The notes under the pieces were generated by a model. That model was given only the letters and a program-made list of their open reading frames with translations, made no database searches and was not told the DNA's origin. The position numbers and the translations under genes were made by a program. A stretch of 25,130 nucleotides of DNA from Thermohalobaculum sp964467005 (lineage in GTDB: Bacteria; Pseudomonadota; Alphaproteobacteria; Rhodobacterales; Rhodobacteraceae), in the NCBI GenBank assembly GCA_964467005.1, contig CAYXPI010000036.1, positions 1 through 25,130 of the forward strand, in the 5' to 3' direction. Shown piece by piece: positions 18,269 through 25,130 of this stretch (its first letter is position 1; the number at the start of each line of letters is the position of its first letter).

Positions 18269-19066
18269 TCACCGTGCCCGGTTGGTGTTGATGAGGGAAG
18301 TGCGGCGGGCGTCGCGGGCTGGCAACATCCATTGCCACAACGCCGCATCTCGAAGCGGCAGAACCAACAGCCAATGCTCGATGAGCGCAAGGAGCGTGAG
18401 CATACCGAGAAGCGCGAACTCCGCCACCTCCGCCGGCGTCTCGGCCGCCCAGGCGCGCTCCGCCCAGCAGCCCACCGCAAGGGTGAGAACCGTCACCGAG
18501 ACGGGGAAGAGCGGGTTCATCGCGCGCTTGGCGAAGTAGCTCTTCAGGTGATCGAGACGCTCCGGAATGAGTTCCTCCGCCAGGTTGGGCACGCCCAAAA
18601 AGAGATTGAGCTTGGCGCTGATGCGCGCCCCCAAGAGTACGAGGAACGCCCAGAGCCCGGTTTGATTCGGGTCAAACCAGGTGAGCGCGACGAGGCCGAG
18701 CGCCGTGGCCGCCAGCGCGATCTCATGCCAGGCGAGCGCCGCGAAGGCCGCGCGGAAGCGGGCCCAGCCGCGCGCGCCCGGCGGGCAGGGCAGCCGCCGG
18801 GGCCCGGTGATGGCGCCGGTGAGGAAGGCGAATTCGTGCCAGCCCCAGATCGCGATCGCCGCGGCGAAGCCCACATACACACCCGTGAGCCCGCCCGTCT
18901 GCGCTGCCCAGTCGAACGCGATCACCGCCCCGGCCAGGATCGGCAACGACAGCGCCATGACCCCGGCGATCGCCCGATGGGGCAGGCCGACGACGATCAG
19001 GATCACCGCCGTCCCCGCCCACCAGGCGAAGAGCGCGAAGGCCAGCGCGGTCACCACCTCGGCCAT
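18269..19066 (-). CDS. puhE: Photosynthetic complex assembly protein PuhE
   Basis: A 265-residue integral membrane protein of the PuhE (DUF3623) family, with about seven hydrophobic segments. Recognisable parts are FAWWAGTAVILIVVGLP near the N-terminus, WGWHEFAFLTGAITGPRR, the FDPNQTGLWAFLVL stretch and RISAKLNLFLGVPNL. In Rhodobacter capsulatus PuhE influences bacteriochlorophyll level and reaction-centre/LH1 formation; its molecular action is not known. ATG 19066 begins three bases after the acsF stop. The gene is found next to acsF in most purple bacterial puh operons. Confidence 0.92.
   Translation of the reverse strand: MAEVVTALAFALFAWWAGTAVILIVVGLPHRAIAGVMALSLPILAGAVIAFDWAAQTGGLTGVYVGFAAAIAIWGWHEFAFLTGAITGPRRLPCPPGARGWARFRAAFAALAWHEIALAATALGLVALTWFDPNQTGLWAFLVLLGARISAKLNLFLGVPNLAEELIPERLDHLKSYFAKRAMNPLFPVSVTVLTLAVGCWAERAWAAETPAEVAEFALLGMLTLLALIEHWLLVLPLRDAALWQWMLPARDARRTSLINTNRAR
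18662..18675. promoter_or_regulatory. FNR/FnrL-like palindrome within puhE, upstream of hemA
   Basis: TTGAT-TCGG-GTCAA matches the FNR box TTGAT-N4-ATCAA at nine of ten defined positions; with flanking bases it becomes a perfect GTTTGA/TCAAAC inverted repeat (18660-18665 and 18672-18677). It lies about 420 bases before the hemA start. Rhodobacter sphaeroides hemA is known to be FnrL-controlled. The site also encodes conserved-looking puhE residues, so chance is possible. Confidence 0.35.
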
Positions 19067-19069
19067 GGC

Positions 19070-20164
19070 TTACCAGACCGGCTCGAGCCGGCTCGAGGCC
19101 GGAAGCTCGGAGCGCAGCACCGGCTGGGCGTAGAGCCGGGCGAAGATCGCGCCCGCCCGAGCCCAAAGGCCGACGCGGCGAATGGCCTGAAGGGGCCCGC
19201 CCTTCCGCCGGCTGTCCTCGATCGCCTCGTTCACCGCCGTGAGGCCGCGACAGCCCGCCCAAAACACCGGATTGTCGAGATCCACCTGTATCGGGAAGCA
19301 CTGCTTCGAGATTTCGGAGGTGAGCGCCAGCACCCGCCGATCGTACTCGTCGATCTCGATGCCGAGCGCCTTGTGGAAGGCCGGCCGTGCATGGTCGCGC
19401 ACATACATCGTGCAGTACACCGCGAGGAGGAAAAACCGGATCCACAGAAGATTTCCGCCCTTCAGGAGATGCGGATTGGCCCGCATCAGAAGCGCGAACG
19501 CCTCGCCATGGCGGAACTCGTCGTTGCACCACTCCTTGAACCACTTGAAGATCGGGTGGAACCGGTTCTCCGGGTTCTTCTCCAGATGCCGGAAGATCGT
19601 GATGTAGCGGGCATAGCCGATCTTCTCGGAGAGATAGGTCGCGTAGAAGATGAATTTCGGCTTGAAGTAGGTGTACTTCTTGGTGCGCGTCAGAAATCCG
19701 AGGTTCACCCCGATACCCGCTTCCTTCAGCGCGTCGTTGATGAAGCCGGCATGGCGCGCCTCGTCCCGCGACATGTAAGAAAAGAGCTCGCAGACATCCG
19801 GATTGTTGCCGCGCTTCTTCATCTCCTTGTAAAGCACGCAGCCGGAGAACTCCGCCGTAAGCGAGGAGACGAGAAAGTCGACCAACTCCTTCTTGAGCTC
19901 GGGGTCGAGCGCGTCGAAGTCGACATGATCCCAGCTCTCGTCCTTCTTGAAGTGACCCTTGTTGGGGTCGGACTTCATTTCGGCGATCAGCTTGTCCCAG
20001 GCTTCGCGGACGGTGCTCACATCCAGCCGGTCCATTTCGTCGAAATCGGTGGTGTAGAACCGGGGGGCGAGAAGCGTCGTCTCCTGCGCCATCTGGGTGG
20101 TCTCGTTCACGTCCGAGACACCCGCCTCGCGCGCGACGGCTTTCAGATCCGCTTGCACGTTCAC
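19070..20164 (-). CDS. acsF: Mg-protoporphyrin IX monomethyl ester oxidative cyclase (aerobic)
   Basis: A 364-residue diiron monooxygenase that closes ring E to form protochlorophyllide using O2. Diiron carboxylate/histidine ligands are visible in EFSGCVLYKEM (E105), SRDEARHAGF (about 132-141) and NDEFRHGEAF (about 214-223). Other conserved blocks are LLAPRFYTTDFDEMD and FHPIFKWFKEW. The length and KPKFIFYATYLSEKIGYARY stretch (quoted to 20 residues) are typical of AcsF. Start GTG 20164 overlaps the TGA of the upstream unknown gene. Presence of AcsF means bacteriochlorophyll can be made with oxygen; the anaerobic BchE is not in the window. This gene is visibly richer in Lys, Asn and Asp than its neighbours. 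Confidence 0.97.
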   Translation of the reverse strand: MNVQADLKAVAREAGVSDVNETTQMAQETTLLAPRFYTTDFDEMDRLDVSTVREAWDKLIAEMKSDPNKGHFKKDESWDHVDFDALDPELKKELVDFLVSSLTAEFSGCVLYKEMKKRGNNPDVCELFSYMSRDEARHAGFINDALKEAGIGVNLGFLTRTKKYTYFKPKFIFYATYLSEKIGYARYITIFRHLEKNPENRFHPIFKWFKEWCNDEFRHGEAFALLMRANPHLLKGGNLLWIRFFLLAVYCTMYVRDHARPAFHKALGIEIDEYDRRVLALTSEISKQCFPIQVDLDNPVFWAGCRGLTAVNEAIEDSRRKGGPLQAIRRVGLWARAGAIFARLYAQPVLRSELPASSRLEPVW

Positions 20165-20463
20165 AGCCGCACCTCCTCAGAAAAGCTGAACTCGCAGAGT
20201 TCGATGAATTCGAGGTCCCCGGTCATCCGGGTCCAGACCCGCTCGAGGAGCGTGGCCCGCGTCACCGTCGCCTCGCGCCGCTCGCTGCGGACCTCGCCAT
20301 AGGGGACGAGGATCTCCTGCCCGTGCACGAGAACCTCGTCGCCAGGCTGGATCTTGATGTCTCCGTCGAGCACCACATGGGCGTGCAGGCTCTCGAAGGT
20401 GTGGCTCACCTCCACGGTGCAGGGGGTGGTGATGCGTCGCCGTCGAAACCAGTCGTCCATCAT
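20161..20463 (-). CDS. Conserved hypothetical protein of the puh-acsF operon
   Basis: A 100-residue protein I cannot assign to a characterised family. It starts MMDDWFRRRR, has no signal peptide or membrane segment, and its core (TVEVSHTFESLHAHVVLDG then DIKIQPGDEVLVHG, YGEVRSERREATVTRA) looks mainly beta, with a PGDEV turn like small beta-barrel or OB-type folds. The C-terminus is acidic and short-helical. The ATG at 20463 overlaps the puhC stop and its own stop overlaps the acsF GTG, so it is coupled on both sides. A small gene at this place occurs in other Rhodobacterales puh clusters, from memory. A role helping AcsF or complex assembly is an inference from position only. Confidence 0.8.
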   Translation of the reverse strand: MMDDWFRRRRITTPCTVEVSHTFESLHAHVVLDGDIKIQPGDEVLVHGQEILVPYGEVRSERREATVTRATLLERVWTRMTGDLEFIELCEFSFSEEVRL

Positions 20464-20933
20464 TCTGCGTCCTCCCGTGTGTCAACGATCTCTGACACCA
20501 GAGTGGCAAAGGCGGCGAAATTGTCAGCGCCAAACCCGATGAGCTCGGCGCGCCACTCGGTCGCAGGGTCCCGGAGGGCGAGGTGCCCGCCAGGCCAGCG
20601 CAGGATCTCCACCGGCCCCTCCGACGGTACGCCGTGCAGCATCCGCTCCCGGTCCAGCACCCGGAGGAGCCCGCGCATGAACCCGTCCTCCCCCGGCGCA
20701 AGGCGCGCGTGCTCGCGGCCGGTGCCGGGATCGAGGATCGCGACCCCGCCGCCGTCGAGCGGGGCGAGCCGCACGGGCAGGCGCAGCTCCGCCTCACCCA
20801 GAGCCGGGCCCTGGGCAATCGGCGGCACGTCGCCCACGCGGAGCGCCGCCGTGCCGGCGAGGATGGCGAGGAGCATGATGCCCACGGCCACGATCATGGG
20901 ACGGGGGATGCGATCCAGGCTCTCGGCGGACAT
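20460..20933 (-). CDS. puhC: Photosynthetic complex assembly protein PuhC
   Basis: A 157-residue protein with one N-terminal membrane anchor (PMIVAVGIMLLAILAGTAAL, residues about 12-31) and a periplasmic domain of about 120 residues. The family pattern shows in LRLPVRLAPLDGGGVAILD, EDGFMRGLLRVLDRER and the tail GFGADNFAAFATL. In Rhodobacter capsulatus PuhC is needed for normal LH1/reaction-centre organisation. ATG 20933 has GAGGAG about seven bases upstream. It follows puhB by 31 bases and overlaps the next gene. Confidence 0.92.
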   Translation of the reverse strand: MSAESLDRIPRPMIVAVGIMLLAILAGTAALRVGDVPPIAQGPALGEAELRLPVRLAPLDGGGVAILDPGTGREHARLAPGEDGFMRGLLRVLDRERMLHGVPSEGPVEILRWPGGHLALRDPATEWRAELIGFGADNFAAFATLVSEIVDTREDAE

Positions 20934-20964
20934 CGTGGGCTCCTCTCTCAGGGTGCGGTCGGGG

Positions 20965-21612
20965 TCACTCGGCCGCCATCAGCGGCCGGTCGGGGGCGCT
21001 CTCCGCGCGCGCCGCGGCGTCGGCGCGCAGGGCGGCGGCCAGTCGCTCCGCCACCGCGCCGCCGTCAGGCACGCCGCGGAGCATGGGCTCGGCCCGCCCG
21101 AAGCGCCAGGGCCGGACATGCGGCCAAAGGACCAGATAGGCGAGGCGCGTCTCGCCCTCGAGCGCGAGCGGAATGTCCGTCGTCCCGTCCGAATGGGTCT
21201 TGAGCGCTGCCGAGGCGATCCAGCGGAAGGGCAGATTGACCGTCACGGTGAGCGCGACGCCGATGCGCATGGCCACCCGCCGCGTGGTGATCGTGTAGAC
21301 CGTGGTCTTGGCCGTGGCATAGGCCATGAGCGCGAGCACCGCCGAGGCGGCGAGGGCCATCACCGCCAGGGCGGCCACGCCGACGCCGATGGCGCCGAGA
21401 TCGGCCCCAGCGAGCGCCATATCCGCGGCCCGCCACACCGCCATCGCCGCGAAATAGACGAGGACGATCCGGATCCCGAAGGCCCGCCAGGCGAGCGCGC
21501 GCCAGGAGGGCGCCCCCTGCCAGAGAATCGGCTCACCTTCCGGCGGGCGCTCCGGAAGCCCGCGCACGGGCTCCACCGCGAAGTCGTCGTGGCCGTGATC
21601 CTTGGGGCTCAT
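20965..21612 (-). CDS. puhB: Photosynthetic complex assembly protein PuhB
   Basis: A 215-residue membrane protein. The N-terminal part is soluble and contains GEPILWQGAPSWRALAWRAF; two to three membrane segments follow (IRIVLVYFAAMAVW; a long Ala/Val/Leu run at about 70-100); then a bacterial PH-like domain with TVYTITTRRVAMRIGVAL. PuhB helps reaction-centre assembly in Rhodobacter capsulatus. ATG 21612 overlaps the puhA stop (ATGA), so translation is coupled to the H subunit. The C-terminal 40 residues are Ala/Arg-rich and probably variable. Confidence 0.93.
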   Translation of the reverse strand: MSPKDHGHDDFAVEPVRGLPERPPEGEPILWQGAPSWRALAWRAFGIRIVLVYFAAMAVWRAADMALAGADLGAIGVGVAALAVMALAASAVLALMAYATAKTTVYTITTRRVAMRIGVALTVTVNLPFRWIASAALKTHSDGTTDIPLALEGETRLAYLVLWPHVRPWRFGRAEPMLRGVPDGGAVAERLAAALRADAAARAESAPDRPLMAAE

Positions 21613-22385
21613 AGCTGGCTCTCCAGGCGCTTGGCGTCCGCGTAGAGCTTGCCGCCGCACCAATAGGCCGAGATCTTGTCCTCCTCGAGCATGGTGATCT
21701 CGGTCGGGCTCTTGGTGGTCGGCACGCCGGCGAACTGATCGGCCTTGAGCGCATGGATCTTGATCACGTTGCCCCACCAGCTCACGACGCAGAGGGTGAA
21801 GGGCACGAGCCGGGTGCCCGCCGCGCCGAGATCGATCTCGAGGTAGCGGATGAGCTGCTCCGAGGTGTCGACCCACACGTCCTTGACGGTGCCGCCCACC
21901 TCGCCGTCCGCCCCCTTCACGAGGTAGCCGGTCATGTCGCTCTCGGACTTGAAGTAGACGAACTCGTTGGTGCTCTTCATCGGCACGATCTTGGGCCGGC
22001 CTTCGATGGTGAGATCGGGATCGTCGTGGCGGAGGCAGTAGGCGGCGGGGCCCACGCCGTCGGCCAGGGGGTCGCCGGTTGGCTCGTAAGGCGCGCCGGA
22101 GAACGGGGCCACCTTGCGCATCGCGAAGTCCCGCGTCTCCCGATCCGTCGGGTCGGGCTTCTGGATCTCACCTTTGCCGTGCGGGAGCTTGTAGGTCTTG
22201 GGGCTCGGCATGCCGTAGGGGGAGGCGCCCGCCTCCTTCCCCGTCACCTCGGATTCGAGCGGATAGCCCTCGCGCATGTTCTCGCGCTGGAGCCAAATAA
22301 CAAGGCCGAAGAAAAACAGCCAGAAGATGTAGAGGGCGACTTGAGCGAAGTCGATCCGTCCGACGATTGTTCCGTAGTCTTCCAT
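21609..22385 (-). CDS. puhA: Photosynthetic reaction centre H subunit
   Basis: A 258-residue H subunit. It has a single N-terminal transmembrane helix (QVALYIFWLFFFGLVIWLQ, about residues 15-33), followed by RENMREGYPLE, the stop-transfer motif found in all purple bacterial H subunits, and a cytoplasmic beta-barrel domain (PRC-like), with KDVWVDTSEQLIRYLE and VSWWGNVIKIHAL. The H subunit caps L and M and shapes proton delivery to quinone QB. ATG 22385 has GGAG eight bases upstream. In Rhodobacter the puhA promoter lies inside lhaA; I could not identify it by eye here. Confidence 0.98.
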   Translation of the reverse strand: MEDYGTIVGRIDFAQVALYIFWLFFFGLVIWLQRENMREGYPLESEVTGKEAGASPYGMPSPKTYKLPHGKGEIQKPDPTDRETRDFAMRKVAPFSGAPYEPTGDPLADGVGPAAYCLRHDDPDLTIEGRPKIVPMKSTNEFVYFKSESDMTGYLVKGADGEVGGTVKDVWVDTSEQLIRYLEIDLGAAGTRLVPFTLCVVSWWGNVIKIHALKADQFAGVPTTKSPTEITMLEEDKISAYWCGGKLYADAKRLESQL

Positions 22386-22406
22386 GACGTATCTCCAGTT
22401 GCGGGC

Positions 22407-23852
22407 TCAGGCGGGGAATTCGGTGAGGCCGAGCCGATTTTCGGCGGGCGGGCGGGCGGCACGGCGGCGGACCAGGGGCCCGATCGCCGCGAGGGTGGCG
22501 AAGAGGAGCGCGATCTCAAGATGGTAGACGACCGAGTAGCCGATGCCCGGCCGGTCGAGCACGGCGCCGAGAAGGCCGCTCTCGGCCAGCGCGGAGACCG
22601 CGTCGCGGATCATGCCGCCGAGGGCGAGGCCGAGGCCGGCCGCCGTGGCTTGCGCCGCGCCCCAGGCGCCGAGGGCGAGGCCGGACTGCCCCTCCTTGCC
22701 GAGCGCCATCGCGGCCGTGAGCGTGCCGACGGCGAAGAGCCCGCCGCCGAGGCCGATGAGCGCCGCCCCTGTGCGGAAGAGCGCAGCCGAGCCCAAGGGC
22801 TCCGCGAACACGACCGCCGAGAAGGCCGCGATGCCGATCACCGCGCCCCAGGCCGCGAGGCCGCAGGCGTCGCGCCCCTGACCGAGCAGCCGGGCCGAGA
22901 GCGCGAAGCCCGCCAGCGAGCCCAGGGCCCAGAGGGCGGTGAGCGCCGTCGTGTCCCCCACCGAGAGGCCGAGGATCTGCCCGCCATAGGGCTCGAGGAG
23001 GATGTCCTGCATCGAGAAGGCCAAGGTGCCGAGCATCACGGCCGCGAGCAGACGCCCCGCTCGCCCGCCCGCCATGAGATCCGCCCAAGCCTCCTGGAAG
23101 CGCGGCTTCGGCGCCGCCCGCTCGGCCCGGGACATCGGCGTCACCACCTCCTGGCGCCACAGCGCCACGAGATTGAGCGCGAGCGTGAGGACTGCCGCAC
23201 CCTGGATCACCTGGATGAGCCTCAGATGCGAGTAATCTTGGAGAAGCCAGCCGAAGAGCCCCGCGGACACCCCCATCCCGAGGAGAAGCATGACATAGAG
23301 GAGCGCGACGACCCTCGGGCGCTTGTCCTCCGGCGCCATGTCGGTCGCGAGGGCGAGGCCCGCCGTCTGCGTCATGTGGATGCCCGTGCCCGCCATGAGG
23401 AAGGCGAGCGCCGCCCCCGCCGGCCCGGCCCAGGAGGGCCCCGTGGTCTGGTCGCCCGAGAGGACGATGAGCGCGAAGGGCATCATCGCCAGCCCGCCGA
23501 ACTGGGTCAGCGTGCCGTACCAAAGATAGGGCGTGCGCTTCCAGCCGATGGCCGAGCGGTGGGTGTCCGACCGAAATCCGAGCACCGCGCGGAAGGGCGC
23601 CATCAGCATCGGCAGCGCGGCCATCAGCGCCACGAGCCAGGCGGCCACGCCGAGCTCGACGATCATCACCCGGTTGAGCGTGCCGGTGAGGAGCACCATG
23701 CACATGCCCACCGAGACCTGGAAGAGCGAGAGCCGCAGGATCCGCGAGAGCGGGAGCTCCGCGCTCGCCACATCGGCGAAGGGCACGAGCTTGCGCCCGA
23801 CCGTGTTCCAAAACTGGGTGCGCGGCGAGACGCTTGAGGGAAGGTCGGTCAT
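22407..23852 (-). CDS. lhaA: LhaA/PucC-family light-harvesting assembly transporter-like protein
   Basis: A 481-residue, roughly twelve-helix membrane protein of the PucC/LhaA branch of the major facilitator superfamily. Identifying blocks: RILRLSLFQVSVGMCMVLL, LTGTLNRVMIVELGV, GFRSDTHRSAIGWKRTPYLW (20 residues), GLALATDMAPEDKRPRVVAL and SMQDILLEPYGGQILGLSV. LhaA is required for LH1 assembly, probably by delivering bacteriochlorophyll or aiding insertion. Its place between bchM and puhA marks it as LhaA and not PucC of the LH2 operon. ATG 23852 overlaps the bchM stop (ATGA). Confidence 0.95.
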   Translation of the reverse strand: MTDLPSSVSPRTQFWNTVGRKLVPFADVASAELPLSRILRLSLFQVSVGMCMVLLTGTLNRVMIVELGVAAWLVALMAALPMLMAPFRAVLGFRSDTHRSAIGWKRTPYLWYGTLTQFGGLAMMPFALIVLSGDQTTGPSWAGPAGAALAFLMAGTGIHMTQTAGLALATDMAPEDKRPRVVALLYVMLLLGMGVSAGLFGWLLQDYSHLRLIQVIQGAAVLTLALNLVALWRQEVVTPMSRAERAAPKPRFQEAWADLMAGGRAGRLLAAVMLGTLAFSMQDILLEPYGGQILGLSVGDTTALTALWALGSLAGFALSARLLGQGRDACGLAAWGAVIGIAAFSAVVFAEPLGSAALFRTGAALIGLGGGLFAVGTLTAAMALGKEGQSGLALGAWGAAQATAAGLGLALGGMIRDAVSALAESGLLGAVLDRPGIGYSVVYHLEIALLFATLAAIGPLVRRRAARPPAENRLGLTEFPA

Positions 23853-24559
23853 GGACGGACGAGCTCCCACGCTTCCGAGATGTAAAAGCCGCGGGCGATC
23901 CGCGCCCGGCGCGCCGGCGCCCAGCCGTCGAGCGCCTGGGTGGAGCGGAGCCGCCGGGTGAGCGTGCGGGCGCCCACCGGCTGGATGGCGGGCGAACGAT
24001 CCGAGCGCGGGAAGAGTTGGCCCGCCCCGTGCATCGCGGTGAGGAGGGCGGTGCGCGGCGCCACCGTGAAGAGCACCGAGGCGCGGCAGCGCGCGGTGAT
24101 CCGCGAGAGCGCCGAGACGATGTCCGCCGGGCCGTAATGGATGAGGCTGTCCATCGCCACCGCGTGGTCGAACTGGCCGAGGGACGCGTCGAGCATGTCG
24201 CCCGACCGCCAGTCGATCCGGCCCTTGAGGCCCGCCGGCATCCGCGCCCGCGCCACATCGACGAGGCTGGCCGCGACATCCACCGCCACCACATCGGCGC
24301 CGCGCCGGGCGGCCTCGATCGAGAAGGCCCCCGTGCCGCAGCCCGCATCCAGAACGCGCGCGCCCGTGAGATCCTCGGGCAGCCAGGAGAGGAGGGTCGC
24401 CCGCATCTCGTCCCGCCCCGCGCGGACGGTCGCGCGAATGCGGCTGACCGGTGCGTCGGATGTCAGCCGCGCCCAGGTCTCGGACGCGGTTCGGTCGAAG
24501 TAATCCCTCAGCCGCTCGCGGCGGTCGGTGTAGGTCTCGGCCATCTCCAGGCGCGCCAT
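23849..24559 (-). CDS. bchM: Magnesium-protoporphyrin O-methyltransferase
   Basis: A 236-residue class I SAM-dependent methyltransferase that methylates the ring C propionate of Mg-protoporphyrin IX, providing the substrate of AcsF. The SAM motif I is VLDAGCGTGAFSIEAARRGA; further family markers are YFDRTASETWARLTSD near the N-terminus, the acidic strand VVAVDVA, GQFDHAVAMDSLIHY and FTVAPRTALLTAMHGAGQLF with FPRSDRSPAI. ATG 24559 has GGGAGGGAG just upstream; a second ATG five codons in is possible. It begins 11 bases after bchL. Confidence 0.96.
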   Translation of the reverse strand: MARLEMAETYTDRRERLRDYFDRTASETWARLTSDAPVSRIRATVRAGRDEMRATLLSWLPEDLTGARVLDAGCGTGAFSIEAARRGADVVAVDVAASLVDVARARMPAGLKGRIDWRSGDMLDASLGQFDHAVAMDSLIHYGPADIVSALSRITARCRASVLFTVAPRTALLTAMHGAGQLFPRSDRSPAIQPVGARTLTRRLRSTQALDGWAPARRARIARGFYISEAWELVRP

Positions 24560-24570
24560 GGCTCCCTCCC

Positions 24571-25130
24571 TCAGTCGAAGCCCAGAAGCTCGAAGATCTC
24601 GCGGTCCGGCAACGGGCCGGGGTTGAGCGGCTCGGTGCCGGCCCAGAGCGTGGCAGCGAGGCGGAGATACTCGGCCTGCACGGCCTCCACCTCCGGCGTC
24701 GCCTCCATCTCGAAGAGCGTGCATTTCTTCAGCCGCGAGCGGCGGAGCGCGTCGAGATCCGGCAGATGCGCCAGCCGGTTGAAGCCCACTGTCTTGCAGT
24801 ACCGGTCGACCTCGTCGGTGTCGCGCGAACGGTTGGCCACGCAGCCGGCGAGGCGGACCTGGTAATTTCTCGCCTTCGCCTGGACCGCCGCGATGATCCG
24901 GTTCATGGCGTAGATCGAGTCGAAGTCGTTCGCGGTCACCACCACGGCGCGCTCGGCGTGCTGGAGGGGCGCGGCGAACCCGCCGCAGACCACATCGCCG
25001 AGGACGTCGAAGATCACCACATCCGTGTCCTCGAGGAGGTGGTGCTCCTTCAGGAGCCGCACGGTCTGGCCGACCACATAGCCGCCGCAGCCCGTGCCCG
25101 CGGGCGGCCCGCCGGCCTCCACGCACATCA
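24571..25130 (-). CDS. bchL: Light-independent protochlorophyllide reductase iron-sulphur ATP-binding protein, C-terminal part
   Basis: The last 186 or so residues of BchL; the 5' part, with the P-loop, lies beyond the window end. BchL is the NifH-like reductase component that passes electrons, with ATP hydrolysis, to BchN-BchB for dark reduction of protochlorophyllide ring D. Visible: GGPPAGTGCGGYVVGQTV, the [4Fe-4S] ligand cysteine in LGDVVCGGFAAPL, VVVTANDFDSIYAMNRII and RLAGCVANRSRDTDEVD. The family is near 300 residues, so about 60% is here. Translation is open to the window edge without an interruption. Confidence 0.97.
   Translation of the reverse strand, partial: MCVEAGGPPAGTGCGGYVVGQTVRLLKEHHLLEDTDVVIFDVLGDVVCGGFAAPLQHAERAVVVTANDFDSIYAMNRIIAAVQAKARNYQVRLAGCVANRSRDTDEVDRYCKTVGFNRLAHLPDLDALRRSRLKKCTLFEMEATPEVEAVQAEYLRLAATLWAGTEPLNPGPLPDREIFELLGFD

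Noticed and set aside
18242..20302. Plus-strand open frame of 686 codons across puhE and acsF
   Set aside because: Runs antisense through three well-identified photosynthesis genes; its composition is the Arg/Glu/His-rich shadow type.
21753..23837. Plus-strand open frame of 694 codons across puhA and lhaA
   Set aside because: Antisense to two genes with strong family motifs; no independent support.

Overview
The window is a stretch of very GC-rich alphaproteobacterial chromosome. It almost certainly comes from a bacteriochlorophyll-synthesising member of the Rhodobacterales: the minus strand carries bchL-bchM-lhaA-puhA-puhB-puhC-orf-acsF-puhE-hemA, the order typical of that group. AcsF (the O2-dependent cyclase), 5-aminolevulinate synthase of the Shemin pathway and a two-domain cold-shock protein next to a DUF192 gene fit the same assignment. 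I cannot name the genus. Start-stop overlaps (ATGA or GTGA) join many neighbouring genes.

Layout. Positions 1-50 hold the 5' part of a tRNA-Pro(TGG) gene on the minus strand, cut by the window edge. Positions 102-1213 hold a two-gene minus-strand unit (double cold-shock protein, then a secreted DUF192 protein). Positions 1327-5270 run on the plus strand: an unrecognised lipoprotein, a strong intergenic hairpin, a long-form Xaa-Pro aminopeptidase, a DUF427 protein and a periplasmic SIMPL-domain protein. Positions 5362-8808 are a small sugar-nucleotide/polysaccharide island: an AlgD-like GDP-mannose 6-dehydrogenase and a GT4 glycosyltransferase on the plus strand, converging on a glucose-1-phosphate thymidylyltransferase. 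Positions 8943-12496 hold a pyruvate-phosphate-dikinase homologue with a degraded ATP-grasp half, overlapping the MeaB G-protein chaperone gene; a SleB-type cell-wall hydrolase follows.

From 13339 to the end everything is on the minus strand. nadA-nadB-nadC (de novo NAD synthesis from aspartate) form a fully overlapped operon behind a palindromic operator-like site at 16874-16892. Upstream is the end of the photosynthesis gene cluster, transcribed from the right edge leftwards: bchL (partial) and bchM, acsF (bacteriochlorophyll), lhaA, puhB, puhC and puhE (assembly of antenna and reaction centre), puhA (H subunit), one conserved gene of unknown function, and hemA supplying 5-aminolevulinate. 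An FNR-like palindrome inside puhE lies about 420 bp before the hemA start.

Most genes here are familiar. The points that deserve attention are the ATP-site-degraded PPDK homologue coupled to meaB, the small unknown gene locked between puhC and acsF, and the two regulatory palindromes. I found no insertion sequence, CRISPR array, phage gene or defence system. No non-coding stretch exceeds about 300 bases.
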